From Pseudomonas sp. R76 (GTDB taxonomy: Bacteria; Pseudomonadota; Gammaproteobacteria; Pseudomonadales; Pseudomonadaceae), in assembly GCF_009834565.1 (NCBI RefSeq), contig NZ_CP019428.1, positions 248,001 to 312,000 on the forward strand: 64,000 nucleotides of DNA. Direction: 5' to 3'. Of this stretch, positions 49,669 to 57,634 are shown one piece after another. Within the stretch, counting starts at the first letter, position 1. Each line of letters starts with the position of its first letter. Below the pieces are notes generated by a model. It had not been told where the DNA came from and did no database searches. It saw nothing but the letters and a program-made list of their open reading frames with translations. The position numbers and the translations under genes were made by a program.

Positions 49669-51263
49669 GCGTGTCTCCAGCGGGTTGCGCGGGTTTCGAT
49701 GCGTTGGCCGATAAAATTGAGGGTCGCGCCAGTAAGGCCGACCAGCAGCATGCCGCTCATGATCACGTCCATGCGCAATAGCTGTTGGGCGCCGATCATC
49801 AGGCTGCCGATACCGCCGTTGGACGGCATGAAATATTCCGCGCCGATGGTGCCGAGCCAGGCGTAGATCAGGCTCAGGCGCAGGCCGGCGAAAATCCCCG
49901 CCGCGGCGCCGGGCAAAACCAGGCGGCGCAAGCGTTGCAGCAGGTTCAGGCGCAACACCTGCGCCGCCTCGCGCAGCTGTGGCGAGAGGTTCAAGACGCT
50001 GCGTTGGGTGGCGATAAACAGCGGGAAAAACGCCGCCAGGGCGATAAACACCGACTTGGCCAATTCACCCAAACCGAACCACGCCGTGAGCAACGGCACC
50101 CAGGCAAAAATCGCGATCTGGCGCAGCGCGGCCAAGGTCGGGCCGAGCAGCCGCTCACTGCGCCGCGACAGGCCCAGCCACAGGCCCATGGCAAAGCCCA
50201 GGCCCCCGCCCAGCAGCAAGCCACTCAACGTACGCCCCAGGCTTTTGCCCAAGGCGCCGGACAGGTTGCCATCCAGCACGCCGGCGCCAGTGGTTTGCAG
50301 CACCGCCCACGGGCTGACCAGAATGTTCGGGTCGACCCAGCCACGTTGCGTCGCCACTTGCCACAGCGCCAGCAACAGCAGCGGTAACAGCCACGGTTGC
50401 AGGCGTTGCCAGCCTTCATAGCGTGGCCCGCGACGAATCTGCGCGGTGGCTGGGTGCGGCCAGTGCACCCACTGGCGGTCCAGCCAACCGATGCCGCGGT
50501 CCATCACCACGCCCAGCACGCCAATAACCACAATGCACACAAAGACGATATCGAGCATGAACAGCTGGCGCGCCCAGACCATCAGGTAGCCGATGCCTTC
50601 GCTGGAGGCCAGCAACTCAACGGCCAACAGCGACGTCCACCCAGCCGCCAGGGCCAGGCGTACGCCGGCCATGAACGCCGGCAGCGCGGCGGGCAGGATC
50701 AGGCGGCGGATCAACAGATGAGTCGGCAGGCGCAGCACACGCGCCGCTTCACGCAAATTGGGCTGGGCGTCGCGCACGCCGACCAAGGTATGCAGGGTGA
50801 CGGGCACCACGATGGCCTTCACCAGTACCACCAGTTTCAGGGTTTCGCCGATGCCGAAAAACACCATGAACAGCGGGATCCAGGCCAGGGTCGGCACTTG
50901 CGACAGCGCGCTGAAGGTTGGAAAAATCAGGCGCTCGGCGCGGGCGCTGAACCCCAGCAGCGCACCCAATAGGGCGCCTGCGCCGACACCCGCCAGCAGC
51001 CCCCAGAACAGGCGCTGCAAGCTGATCGCCAAATGGCTCCACAGCTCGCCGCCGGCCAGTTCCACGGCGCTGCTCCACACCAGCGACGGCGGCGGCAGAA
51101 TCTGTTCACTCATCCAATGATTACGGCTGGCCAGCCACCAGAGTGCGAACAGCCCCAGTGGCAGCAACCACGGCAATAAACGTTCGCTCAGCCTCGGCCA
51201 GCGCGGTGCGGCGCTATTGCCGGGGGCCGCGAGAGGTAGGCTCAAAAGTGGAATTCGGGCCAT
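49665..51263 (-). CDS. atsB: double permease fusion, sulfate-ester/sulfonate ABC transporter
   Basis: 532 residues with two complete binding-protein-dependent permease domains (about 75-260 and 320-520), each with its own EAA loop (NLREAARVLRLPTHLLIRRLILP and QLREAAQVLRLNLLQRLRRLVLP). Normally a single gene encodes one permease that dimerises; here both halves are on one chain. Its partner ATPase follows; the binding protein is encoded divergently at 51552. Confidence 0.9.
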   Translation of the reverse strand: MARIPLLSLPLAAPGNSAAPRWPRLSERLLPWLLPLGLFALWWLASRNHWMSEQILPPPSLVWSSAVELAGGELWSHLAISLQRLFWGLLAGVGAGALLGALLGFSARAERLIFPTFSALSQVPTLAWIPLFMVFFGIGETLKLVVLVKAIVVPVTLHTLVGVRDAQPNLREAARVLRLPTHLLIRRLILPAALPAFMAGVRLALAAGWTSLLAVELLASSEGIGYLMVWARQLFMLDIVFVCIVVIGVLGVVMDRGIGWLDRQWVHWPHPATAQIRRGPRYEGWQRLQPWLLPLLLLALWQVATQRGWVDPNILVSPWAVLQTTGAGVLDGNLSGALGKSLGRTLSGLLLGGGLGFAMGLWLGLSRRSERLLGPTLAALRQIAIFAWVPLLTAWFGLGELAKSVFIALAAFFPLFIATQRSVLNLSPQLREAAQVLRLNLLQRLRRLVLPGAAAGIFAGLRLSLIYAWLGTIGAEYFMPSNGGIGSLMIGAQQLLRMDVIMSGMLLVGLTGATLNFIGQRIETRATRWRHA

Positions 51264-51456
51264 GGAGGACCTCCGTTGTCGCCGAGGGCGTTATGTGATT
51301 TCGATCTTACAAAAACGCAATCAAGATGATTGTGGGATAAGAAAAATCATTTAAAGCCTCTGCCCGGCACGCATCCAATGCATTCGAAGAATATTTTCGA
51401 TGCTGTTTATGCATAACCCTCTGGAGCCTGCGTTTAAACTCGCATAGTCCTAAAAG

Positions 51457-51478
51457 CTATTAAATTGTGAATTTATAG
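51457..51478 (+). promoter_or_regulatory. imperfect palindrome between the ABC permease and binding-protein genes
   Basis: CTATTAAATT-GTG-AATTTATAG: arms of nine bases with one bulge, in an AT-rich stretch about 75 bp upstream of the binding-protein gene and 195 bp from the permease. Operator candidate for sulfur control. Confidence 0.45.
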
Positions 51479-51551
51479 TATTTAAAGTTTTGACCGGCCT
51501 GTGCCTACTTTCTGCTCCCCAGGCGACCGTCGCCCACCAGGAGCTGCGCTT

Positions 51552-52553
51552 ATGAAACTGCCCTTCAAACGTCTGATCAGCCTGTTCGCGGGCACCGCCT
51601 TGGCCGGGCTGGTGCACGCGGCCGACCTCAGGGAAATCCGCATCGCCGTGCCCGACCTCAGTGCGGGCAGCCAGCACAGCGGCGGCGGGGTGACCGACGT
51701 GCTGCAAAGCCAGCAGATCTTCGAAAAAGCCTTCGCCGACCAGGGCATCAAGATCCAATGGAATTACTTCAAGGGCGCCGGCCCGGTGATCAATGAGGCC
51801 TTCGCCAACGGCCAGGTAGACCTGGCTTACCTCGGCGACCTGGCCGCGATCATCGGTCGTTCCAATGGGCTCGACACCCGCCTGCTCAGCGCCTCGGCAC
51901 GCGGTGTGAAGCACTACCTCGGCGTGGTGCCGGGCTCCGGCATCAAGACCTTGCAAGACCTCAAGGGCAAGCGCGTCGCGGTGTTCCGTGGCACGGCCAG
52001 CCAGTTGTCGTTCGACAGCGCGCTGGCCAGCCAGGGCTTGAGTGAAAAAGACCTGAAAGTCATCAACCTGGACTTCAGCGCCGCCATTGCCGCCCTGGCC
52101 GCCAAACAGATTGACGCCACCTGGGGCGGTTCAGGCCTCACAGGGCTGCAAGCCAAGGGCCTGGCCGAGATACCGCTGACTACCAAGGACATCGGTGGCG
52201 CCGGCAGCGTGCAGGCAGTACTGGTGGGCAGCGCCAAGTTTGTCGACGAAAACCCGCAGGTCGTGGCCAAGTTGCTCAAGGCCCAACAGCAAGCCGTGCA
52301 ATGGCTGACTGATGACAGCAACAAGCAGGCCTACATTGACTTGGTGTCGACGCGGGCCAGTTACCCGCCGGTGATCCTGGCCAATGATTTGAAAGACCAG
52401 AAACTCAGCGAGATTTTCCCGTCGACCCTGGACCCGGCGTTCCTCGGCAAATTGCAGGACGCGGTGGATCTGGCGTCCAAGGAGCGGCTGATCCGCAAGT
52501 CGTTTCAGGTGAGTGATTGGGTGGCGCCGAACCTGGCGGCGGCGGGGCTTTGA
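51552..52553 (+). CDS. atsR: sulfate-ester/sulfonate ABC binding protein
   Basis: 333 residues from ATG 51552 (AGGAGCTGCGCTT upstream). Sec signal peptide with cleavage after LVHA (about residue 23). NMT1/SsuA-like fold: IRIAVPDLSAGSQHSGGGVTDV, FANGQVDLAYLGDLAAI, LKGKRVAVFRGTASQLSF. Binds the substrate in the periplasm. Divergent from the permease/ATPase genes, an arrangement that differs from a simple operon. Symbol from the ats genes of P. putida S-313, provisional. Confidence 0.87.
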   Translation: MKLPFKRLISLFAGTALAGLVHAADLREIRIAVPDLSAGSQHSGGGVTDVLQSQQIFEKAFADQGIKIQWNYFKGAGPVINEAFANGQVDLAYLGDLAAIIGRSNGLDTRLLSASARGVKHYLGVVPGSGIKTLQDLKGKRVAVFRGTASQLSFDSALASQGLSEKDLKVINLDFSAAIAALAAKQIDATWGGSGLTGLQAKGLAEIPLTTKDIGGAGSVQAVLVGSAKFVDENPQVVAKLLKAQQQAVQWLTDDSNKQAYIDLVSTRASYPPVILANDLKDQKLSEIFPSTLDPAFLGKLQDAVDLASKERLIRKSFQVSDWVAPNLAAAGL

Positions 52554-52571
52554 GTTTCCAGGTGACTGGGT

Positions 52572-52660
52572 GATCGCCATCGCAGGCAAGCCCGCTCCCA
52601 CAGTTTGAATGTGTTCACAGTCCAACTGTGGGAGCGGGCTTGCCCGCGATGAGGCCGGTC
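52572..52660. repeat. paired REP element
   Basis: CGCAGGCAAGCCCGCTCCCA and TGTGGGAGCGGGCTTGCCCG with GTGGG ends facing. Lies between the convergent binding-protein and LysR genes. Confidence 0.8.
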
Positions 52661-53579
52661 AAACCGCCACACTCACCTCCTGCCTGTCCACCTCCACCAA
52701 CGTCTCAATCATCGCCTTCGCCGCCGGTGACAACCGCGACCCGGTGCGGCTGACAATCCCGCACCGCGCGCTCATGGTCTCCAGGTTCTGCGGCAGGTTG
52801 CGCCAGTGCAGCAGCACCAGCGTGCCTTGGGCGATGTCTTCGGCAAAGGCTTCCTCGGTGCCCACGCCGATGGCGTTGGACTGCAGCACAATCTTGACCA
52901 ATGCCGGGAAGTGTTCGGTCTGGATGCTCGGCGAAAAGTCCATGCGCCCACTCAGGTTCGCCAGCAGTTTGCGAATGCCTTGCGAGATCAGCGGCGAGGC
53001 CAGCGGGTAGTCGAACATGTCGTTGGTCGACAAGCTGTCCTTGGCCAGCAGCGGGTGCCCCGGCCGGCAGAAAAACACCCCGCGCTTGGGCGTCAGCGCA
53101 CGCGTCTGGAAGTTCGGGTCGGCTTCGAATTGGCGGATGTCGGCGATAAAGAATTCGATCTCTTCACGGCTCAGGGCGCGGCTGAGTTTTTCCCAGTTAT
53201 CCACCTGGAAACTGGTGCGGATTTTCGGGTGGGCGCTGATAAAGCGCGCCACTGCATCCGGCACCAATTTGACCGCCGGCGCCGGTCCGGTGCCAAAGCG
53301 CAGGTCGCCAGCGTCGAGCTTGGTCATGCGCGTGACTTCACTGCTCAGCAAGGCGGCGCCGTGCACCAGGCTCAACGCGTGTTGCAGCACCACCTGGCCT
53401 TCCGGCGTGGGGCGCAAATCCTTGTTGCCACGGTCGACCAGCACGCAGCCGAACTCTTGCTCCAGCCCCTGGATGCTGCGGCTGAACGCCGGTTGGGTGA
53501 TGCCCATGGCGTCCGCTGCGCGCACGAAACTGCGGTGTTCGTTGAGGGCGATGAAGTAGCGCAGTTGGCGAAGATCCAT
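52659..53579 (-). CDS. LysR-family regulator, likely of the sulfate-ester genes
   Basis: 306 residues from ATG 53579 (GGGAAA upstream). N-terminal winged helix (MDLRQLRYFIALNEHRSFVRAADAMGITQPAFSRSIQGLE) and a LysR effector domain. Divergent from atsK at 53761, and very similar to the LysR gene at 56535, so the two are paralogues. Regulation of atsK is the reasonable inference; SftR of P. putida S-313 plays such a role. The gap has AATAGGTCGA and GCATTTG. Confidence 0.9.
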   Translation of the reverse strand: MDLRQLRYFIALNEHRSFVRAADAMGITQPAFSRSIQGLEQEFGCVLVDRGNKDLRPTPEGQVVLQHALSLVHGAALLSSEVTRMTKLDAGDLRFGTGPAPAVKLVPDAVARFISAHPKIRTSFQVDNWEKLSRALSREEIEFFIADIRQFEADPNFQTRALTPKRGVFFCRPGHPLLAKDSLSTNDMFDYPLASPLISQGIRKLLANLSGRMDFSPSIQTEHFPALVKIVLQSNAIGVGTEEAFAEDIAQGTLVLLHWRNLPQNLETMSARCGIVSRTGSRLSPAAKAMIETLVEVDRQEVSVAV

Positions 53580-53760
53580 ATGCTTTCCCGGCATTTGAAA
53601 AATAGGTCGAAGGCATTTGCGACCCGGGGAGCTGAGGTTTTAAATGCAAGCTCTTATTCCGTCAACGAAGCATTCATTCATTTGCTAGACCTAAATTGCA
53701 TATGAATAGAGCGTTGCTGGAAAGCATCCAACCATCAGCAGGCACATGAGGGGCATCACC

Positions 53761-54666
53761 ATGAGCAACGCCGCATTAGCCGTTCAACCCGTCGCCCAGG
53801 CACTCGACATCCACCCGGTCGCTGGCCGCATTGGCGCCGAGATCCGTGGCATCAAACTGTCCGGTGACCTGGATATCGCCACCGTCGAGGCCATCCAGCA
53901 GGCGCTGGTGCAGTACAAAGTGATCTTCTTCCGCGAGCAAACCCACCTCGATGACCAGAGCCAGGAAGCCTTTGCGCACCTGCTGGGCGAGCCGATTGCC
54001 CACCCGACCGTGCCGGTGCGTGACGGCACGCGGTTCCTGCTGGAGCTGGACGGCACGCGCGGCCAGCGCGCCAATTCCTGGCACACCGATGTGACCTTCG
54101 TCGACGCCTACCCGAAAGCCTCGATCCTGCGGTCGGTGCTGGCGCCCAAGTCCGGTGGCGATACGGTGTGGGCCAACACCGCCAGCGCCTACAACGACCT
54201 CAGCGTCGAGTTGCGCGCACTTGCCGACCACCTGTGGGCAGTGCACAGCAACGAATACGACTACGCCGGGCGCAAGCCGGACGTGTCGGCTGAAAAGCTT
54301 GAAGAATACCGTAAGATTTTCACCTCCACGGTGTACGAAACCGAACACCCGGTGGTGCGTGTGCACCCGGTCAGCGGCGAGAAAACCTTGCTGCTCGGGC
54401 ACTTCGTCAAGCGCCTGAAGGGCTACTCCCAGGCGGACTCGACGCAACTGTTCAACCTGCTGCAAAGCCACGTCACCCGCCTGGAAAACACCGTGCGCTG
54501 GCGCTGGAACACCGGCGACGTGGCGATCTGGGACAACCGCGCCACCCAGCATTACGCGGTGGACGACTACGGCACCCAGGAACGCATCGTGCGCCGGGTG
54601 ACGCTCAAGGGTGATGTGCCGGTGAGTGTGCAAGGGCAGCGGAGCCAGACCACAAAGGGGCTCTAG
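53761..54666 (+). CDS. atsK: 2-oxoglutarate-dependent alkylsulfatase (AtsK)
   Basis: 301 residues from ATG 53761 (GAGGGG 7 nt upstream), the same length as AtsK of P. putida S-313 as I remember it. TauD/TfdA dioxygenase: iron ligands His108 and Asp110 in NSWHTDVTF and His264 in ATQHYAVDDY, and Arg275/Arg279 for 2-oxoglutarate and sulfate ester. It cleaves alkyl sulfates oxidatively, giving aldehyde and sulfate for assimilation. The position beside atsRBC-type transport genes agrees. Cytoplasmic, no signal peptide. Confidence 0.93.
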   Translation: MSNAALAVQPVAQALDIHPVAGRIGAEIRGIKLSGDLDIATVEAIQQALVQYKVIFFREQTHLDDQSQEAFAHLLGEPIAHPTVPVRDGTRFLLELDGTRGQRANSWHTDVTFVDAYPKASILRSVLAPKSGGDTVWANTASAYNDLSVELRALADHLWAVHSNEYDYAGRKPDVSAEKLEEYRKIFTSTVYETEHPVVRVHPVSGEKTLLLGHFVKRLKGYSQADSTQLFNLLQSHVTRLENTVRWRWNTGDVAIWDNRATQHYAVDDYGTQERIVRRVTLKGDVPVSVQGQRSQTTKGL

Positions 54667-54681
54667 GCTAAGTTGGAAGAT

Positions 54682-54780
54682 CAAAATGTGGGAGCGGGCT
54701 TGCTCGCGAAGGCGGAGTGTCAGTCGATGTATATATCAACTGACAGACTGCATTCGCGAGCAAGCCCGCTCCCACATTGG
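54682..54780. repeat. paired REP element (GCGGGCTTGCTCGC type)
   Basis: Inverted AATGTGGGAGCGGGCTTGC cores around AAGGCGGAGTGTCAGTC; near-copy of 40446-40541. Sits between convergent atsK and sulfatase genes. Confidence 0.85.
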
Positions 54781-54791
54781 TTTTGTGGTGT

Positions 54792-56399
54792 TTACCAGAC
54801 GCCTATCTGCACCACTTTTTCCGACTCCGGCTCACCATACCGAAACCATTGCCCACGCTGTTCAATCTCTGCGTGGCTGATGGTGGTGCGCCGCTTCAAC
54901 CCGCGCAGCCATTCGAACAAATACCCCGCGTGCGTCTCGCGCACCGCCGCATACGCCGGATCTTCACACAGGTCATTCAACTCCTGGGGATCATTTTCCA
55001 AATCAAACAGCTGCGGGCGAAAGCCGTCATACGCCAGGTATTTCCAGCGCTCGCTGCGCACCATGGTCATGCGGCAGCGGTCGATGGGCTGCTCCAGACG
55101 CTCACGGGCCGGGGCCTGGAAGGCGTAGTCGTATTCGGCGATGGCGTAGTTGCGCCAAGTGATCGGTTGGCCATGCAGCAGCGGGATCAGCGAGCGGCCT
55201 TCCAAACGGTGGTCGGCATTTGGCAGGCCCAGGGCGTCGAGAAAGGTGGGCAAAGCGTCGATGGTTTCCACCAGGCGTTCGTCCACCGAACCACGGCTGA
55301 CGTCGGCACTGGCGCGCGGGTCGCGCACGATCAATGGCACGCCCACCGCAGGCTCGAGCAAAAATTCTTTTTCGCCGAGGAAGTGGTCGCCAAGGAAGTC
55401 GCCGTGGTCGCTGGTGAACACAATCAGCGTGTCATCCCAACGGCCATTGCTTTGCAGAAAATCAAACAGCCGCCCAAGTTGATCGTCGATCTGTTTGATC
55501 AGGCCCATGTAGGTCGGAATCACCGTCAGCCGCACCTCATCACGGGAGAAATTCAGGCTCTCCTGGTGTTGGCGGAAGGCCTGGTACACCGGGTGATCGC
55601 TGGCCTGCTGGGGCTGAATCGGCGCCTGGATATGCTCGGTGCGATACAACGCGTGATACGGCGCCGGGGCGATATAGGGCCAGTGCGGCTTGATGTACGA
55701 CAGGTGCAAACACCACGGGTGCTCGGCCTGCTCGCGGATAAAGTCGATGGCGCGGTCGGTGGTGTAGACGGTTTCCGAATGCTCCTCGGCCACCCGCGCG
55801 GGCAGCCCGGCGTTGCGCATGTGCCAGCCGCTGAGTAGTTCACCGCCTTCGCCTTCTGCGGCATTGGCCCATTCATGCCACGGGTTGGTGCCGTCGTAAC
55901 CTTTCTCACGCAGGTAATGGGTGTAGGGCGCGGACTCGCGTTTGTCCTCGAACAGCGGGCTGTCGGGGTAGATGCCGTCGTGGCGCAAATAGGCGTCGAA
56001 GCCGACTTCATTCAGCGGTTCGGCTTGCGCGCTGTCGGGGTCGATGTGCAGGCGCTGCAAGGCTTCCACGTTTGGCGTGGCGTGGGTCTTGCCGACCAGC
56101 GCGGTGCGGATGCCGTGGGGGCGCAGGTAGTCGCCAATCGTCAGCTCTTCCAGCGGCAGCGGCACCGCATTCCACGCCACCTGGTGGCTGCTGACATAAC
56201 GCCCGGTATACGCCGACATCCGCGACGGCCCGCAAATGGTGCCCTGGGTGTAGGCACGGCTGAAGCGCACGCCGGCGGCGGCCAGGCGGTCGATATTGGG
56301 CGTGTGCAAATGCGCGTGGCCGTAGCACGACAGGTAATCGCGACGCAGTTGGTCGCACATGATGTAGAGCACATTACGCACAGGTTTTGGTTGGGACAT
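54792..56399 (-). CDS. sulfatase / alkaline phosphatase superfamily
   Basis: 535 residues. Sulfatase signature C-x-P-S-R at 56-60 (ICGPSRMSAYTGR), with Cys56 the residue converted to formylglycine. Metal-site residues include Asp16 in IMCDQLRRDY and Asp-His in TSDHGDFLGDHF. Cytoplasmic (no signal peptide). The CxPSR-TGR form also occurs in phosphonate monoester hydrolases, so the ester class is uncertain. The sulfur context favours sulfate-ester hydrolysis. A formylglycine-generating enzyme is not in the window. Confidence 0.88.
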   Translation of the reverse strand: MSQPKPVRNVLYIMCDQLRRDYLSCYGHAHLHTPNIDRLAAAGVRFSRAYTQGTICGPSRMSAYTGRYVSSHQVAWNAVPLPLEELTIGDYLRPHGIRTALVGKTHATPNVEALQRLHIDPDSAQAEPLNEVGFDAYLRHDGIYPDSPLFEDKRESAPYTHYLREKGYDGTNPWHEWANAAEGEGGELLSGWHMRNAGLPARVAEEHSETVYTTDRAIDFIREQAEHPWCLHLSYIKPHWPYIAPAPYHALYRTEHIQAPIQPQQASDHPVYQAFRQHQESLNFSRDEVRLTVIPTYMGLIKQIDDQLGRLFDFLQSNGRWDDTLIVFTSDHGDFLGDHFLGEKEFLLEPAVGVPLIVRDPRASADVSRGSVDERLVETIDALPTFLDALGLPNADHRLEGRSLIPLLHGQPITWRNYAIAEYDYAFQAPARERLEQPIDRCRMTMVRSERWKYLAYDGFRPQLFDLENDPQELNDLCEDPAYAAVRETHAGYLFEWLRGLKRRTTISHAEIEQRGQWFRYGEPESEKVVQIGVW

Positions 56400-56500
56400 G
56401 GGGCTTCACCGAACAGAAGAAAGACCACGGTTTTCGCTGTTCTAAGGTGGCACTGGCAAGTGCATTTGAGGACTGGGTTTCATGCAGAGAATGCATTCCC

Positions 56501-56529
56501 CTGTGGGAGCTGGCTTGCCTGCGATAGCG
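56501..56529. repeat. single REP half-element
   Basis: CTGTGGGAGCTGGCTTGCCTGC without a mirrored partner, between the sulfatase and LysR genes. Confidence 0.65.
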
Positions 56530-56534
56530 CCAGT

Positions 56535-57479
56535 TCAAACAGCCACATTCTCCAGCGCACACACATCCTCATCCGCCTCATCGATCTGCTTGATCTGCTC
56601 AATCATCGCCTCTGCCAACGGCGATAACCGATACCCCGCGCGGCTGACAATGCCGTAGCGGGTGTAGCGCTCCTCCAAGTCCTCGGCCAGCCCGTCAATC
56701 TTCAAACACACCAACTCGCCCCGCGCCATGTGCAGCACATCGCTGTTGGCGCTGACGATGCCGATGGCGTCCGAACGCAGCACCACGCCCATCAGGCTGT
56801 AGCCGTTTTCGCACTCCACATTCGGTAGGTAATCGGGCCGTCCGCTTAGGTCGACAATGACCTTGCGCAAGTTTGGCGGGCGGATGGTCACGGCCAGCGG
56901 ATAACTCATCAGCTCGGCGGCGCTCACGCTGTCGCGGTTGGCCAGCGGGTGCCCGGCGCGGCAGCAAAAATACCAGCGCCGCGCGCGCAGGCGGTGGGTG
57001 TGGTAGTCCGGGTTGGCTTCAAAATGGCGGGTGTCGGCGACGAAAAATTCAAACTCTTCGCTGAGCAGGCGTTTGCTCAGGCTTTGCCAGTCATCCACTT
57101 GGAACTGCACGCGCGCCTTGGGGTAACGCCCGATAAAACTGCCGATGGCACGCGGGATCAGCCCGGCGGCCGGTGCCGGGCCGCAACCGAAGCGCAACTC
57201 ACCGGCCTCCAGCCCATTGAACTGGCTGATCTCGTTGGCCAATTGCTGCGCGCCGCTGACCAGCCGCCGCGCATGCTCCAGCAGCACCTGGCCTTGTTTG
57301 GTCGGCGCCAGGTCTTTGCGACCACGGTCCACCAACTGGCAGCCGGCGCTGTGTTCCAGCGCCTGGATGCTGCGGCTGAACGCCGATTGCGACAGGTTCA
57401 CGGCCAACGCCGCCGCGACAAAACTGCGTTGTTCAGCGAGGGCGATGAAGTGGCGAAGCTGGCGCAAATCGATATGCAT
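56535..57479 (-). CDS. LysR-family regulator, likely of the TonB receptor gene
   Basis: 314 residues. Helix-turn-helix LRQLRHFIALAEQRSFVAAALAVNLSQSAFSRSIQALE, then effector domain. Paralogue of the LysR gene at 52659. Divergent from the TonB-dependent receptor gene at 57635. A palindrome, AATGCAT-TGGCT-ATGCATT (57504-57522), and TTAGGTCGA lie in the gap. SftR of P. putida S-313 controls the receptor sftP, the best-known equivalent. Confidence 0.9.
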   Translation of the reverse strand: MHIDLRQLRHFIALAEQRSFVAAALAVNLSQSAFSRSIQALEHSAGCQLVDRGRKDLAPTKQGQVLLEHARRLVSGAQQLANEISQFNGLEAGELRFGCGPAPAAGLIPRAIGSFIGRYPKARVQFQVDDWQSLSKRLLSEEFEFFVADTRHFEANPDYHTHRLRARRWYFCCRAGHPLANRDSVSAAELMSYPLAVTIRPPNLRKVIVDLSGRPDYLPNVECENGYSLMGVVLRSDAIGIVSANSDVLHMARGELVCLKIDGLAEDLEERYTRYGIVSRAGYRLSPLAEAMIEQIKQIDEADEDVCALENVAV

Positions 57480-57503
57480 TTTTCACATCAAAAATATCCG
57501 GGA

Positions 57504-57522
57504 AATGCATTGGCTATGCATT
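57504..57522 (-). promoter_or_regulatory. palindrome near the LysR start (57479)
   Basis: AATGCAT-TGGCT-ATGCATT: perfect 7-bp arms, 25 bp upstream of the LysR ATG. It is directly followed by TAGGTCGA, which also occurs in the 53579/53761 gap. Possible autoregulatory operator. Confidence 0.55.
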
Positions 57523-57634
57523 AGGTCGACTCCTTATAAAGGCTATCTCTTATGCAGTAAATGTTCGTAAAAACATAAATAAATAACCTTATGGAATATC
57601 TAAGTATGGATATTTCCGGGTTTCGGAGCCGCTT

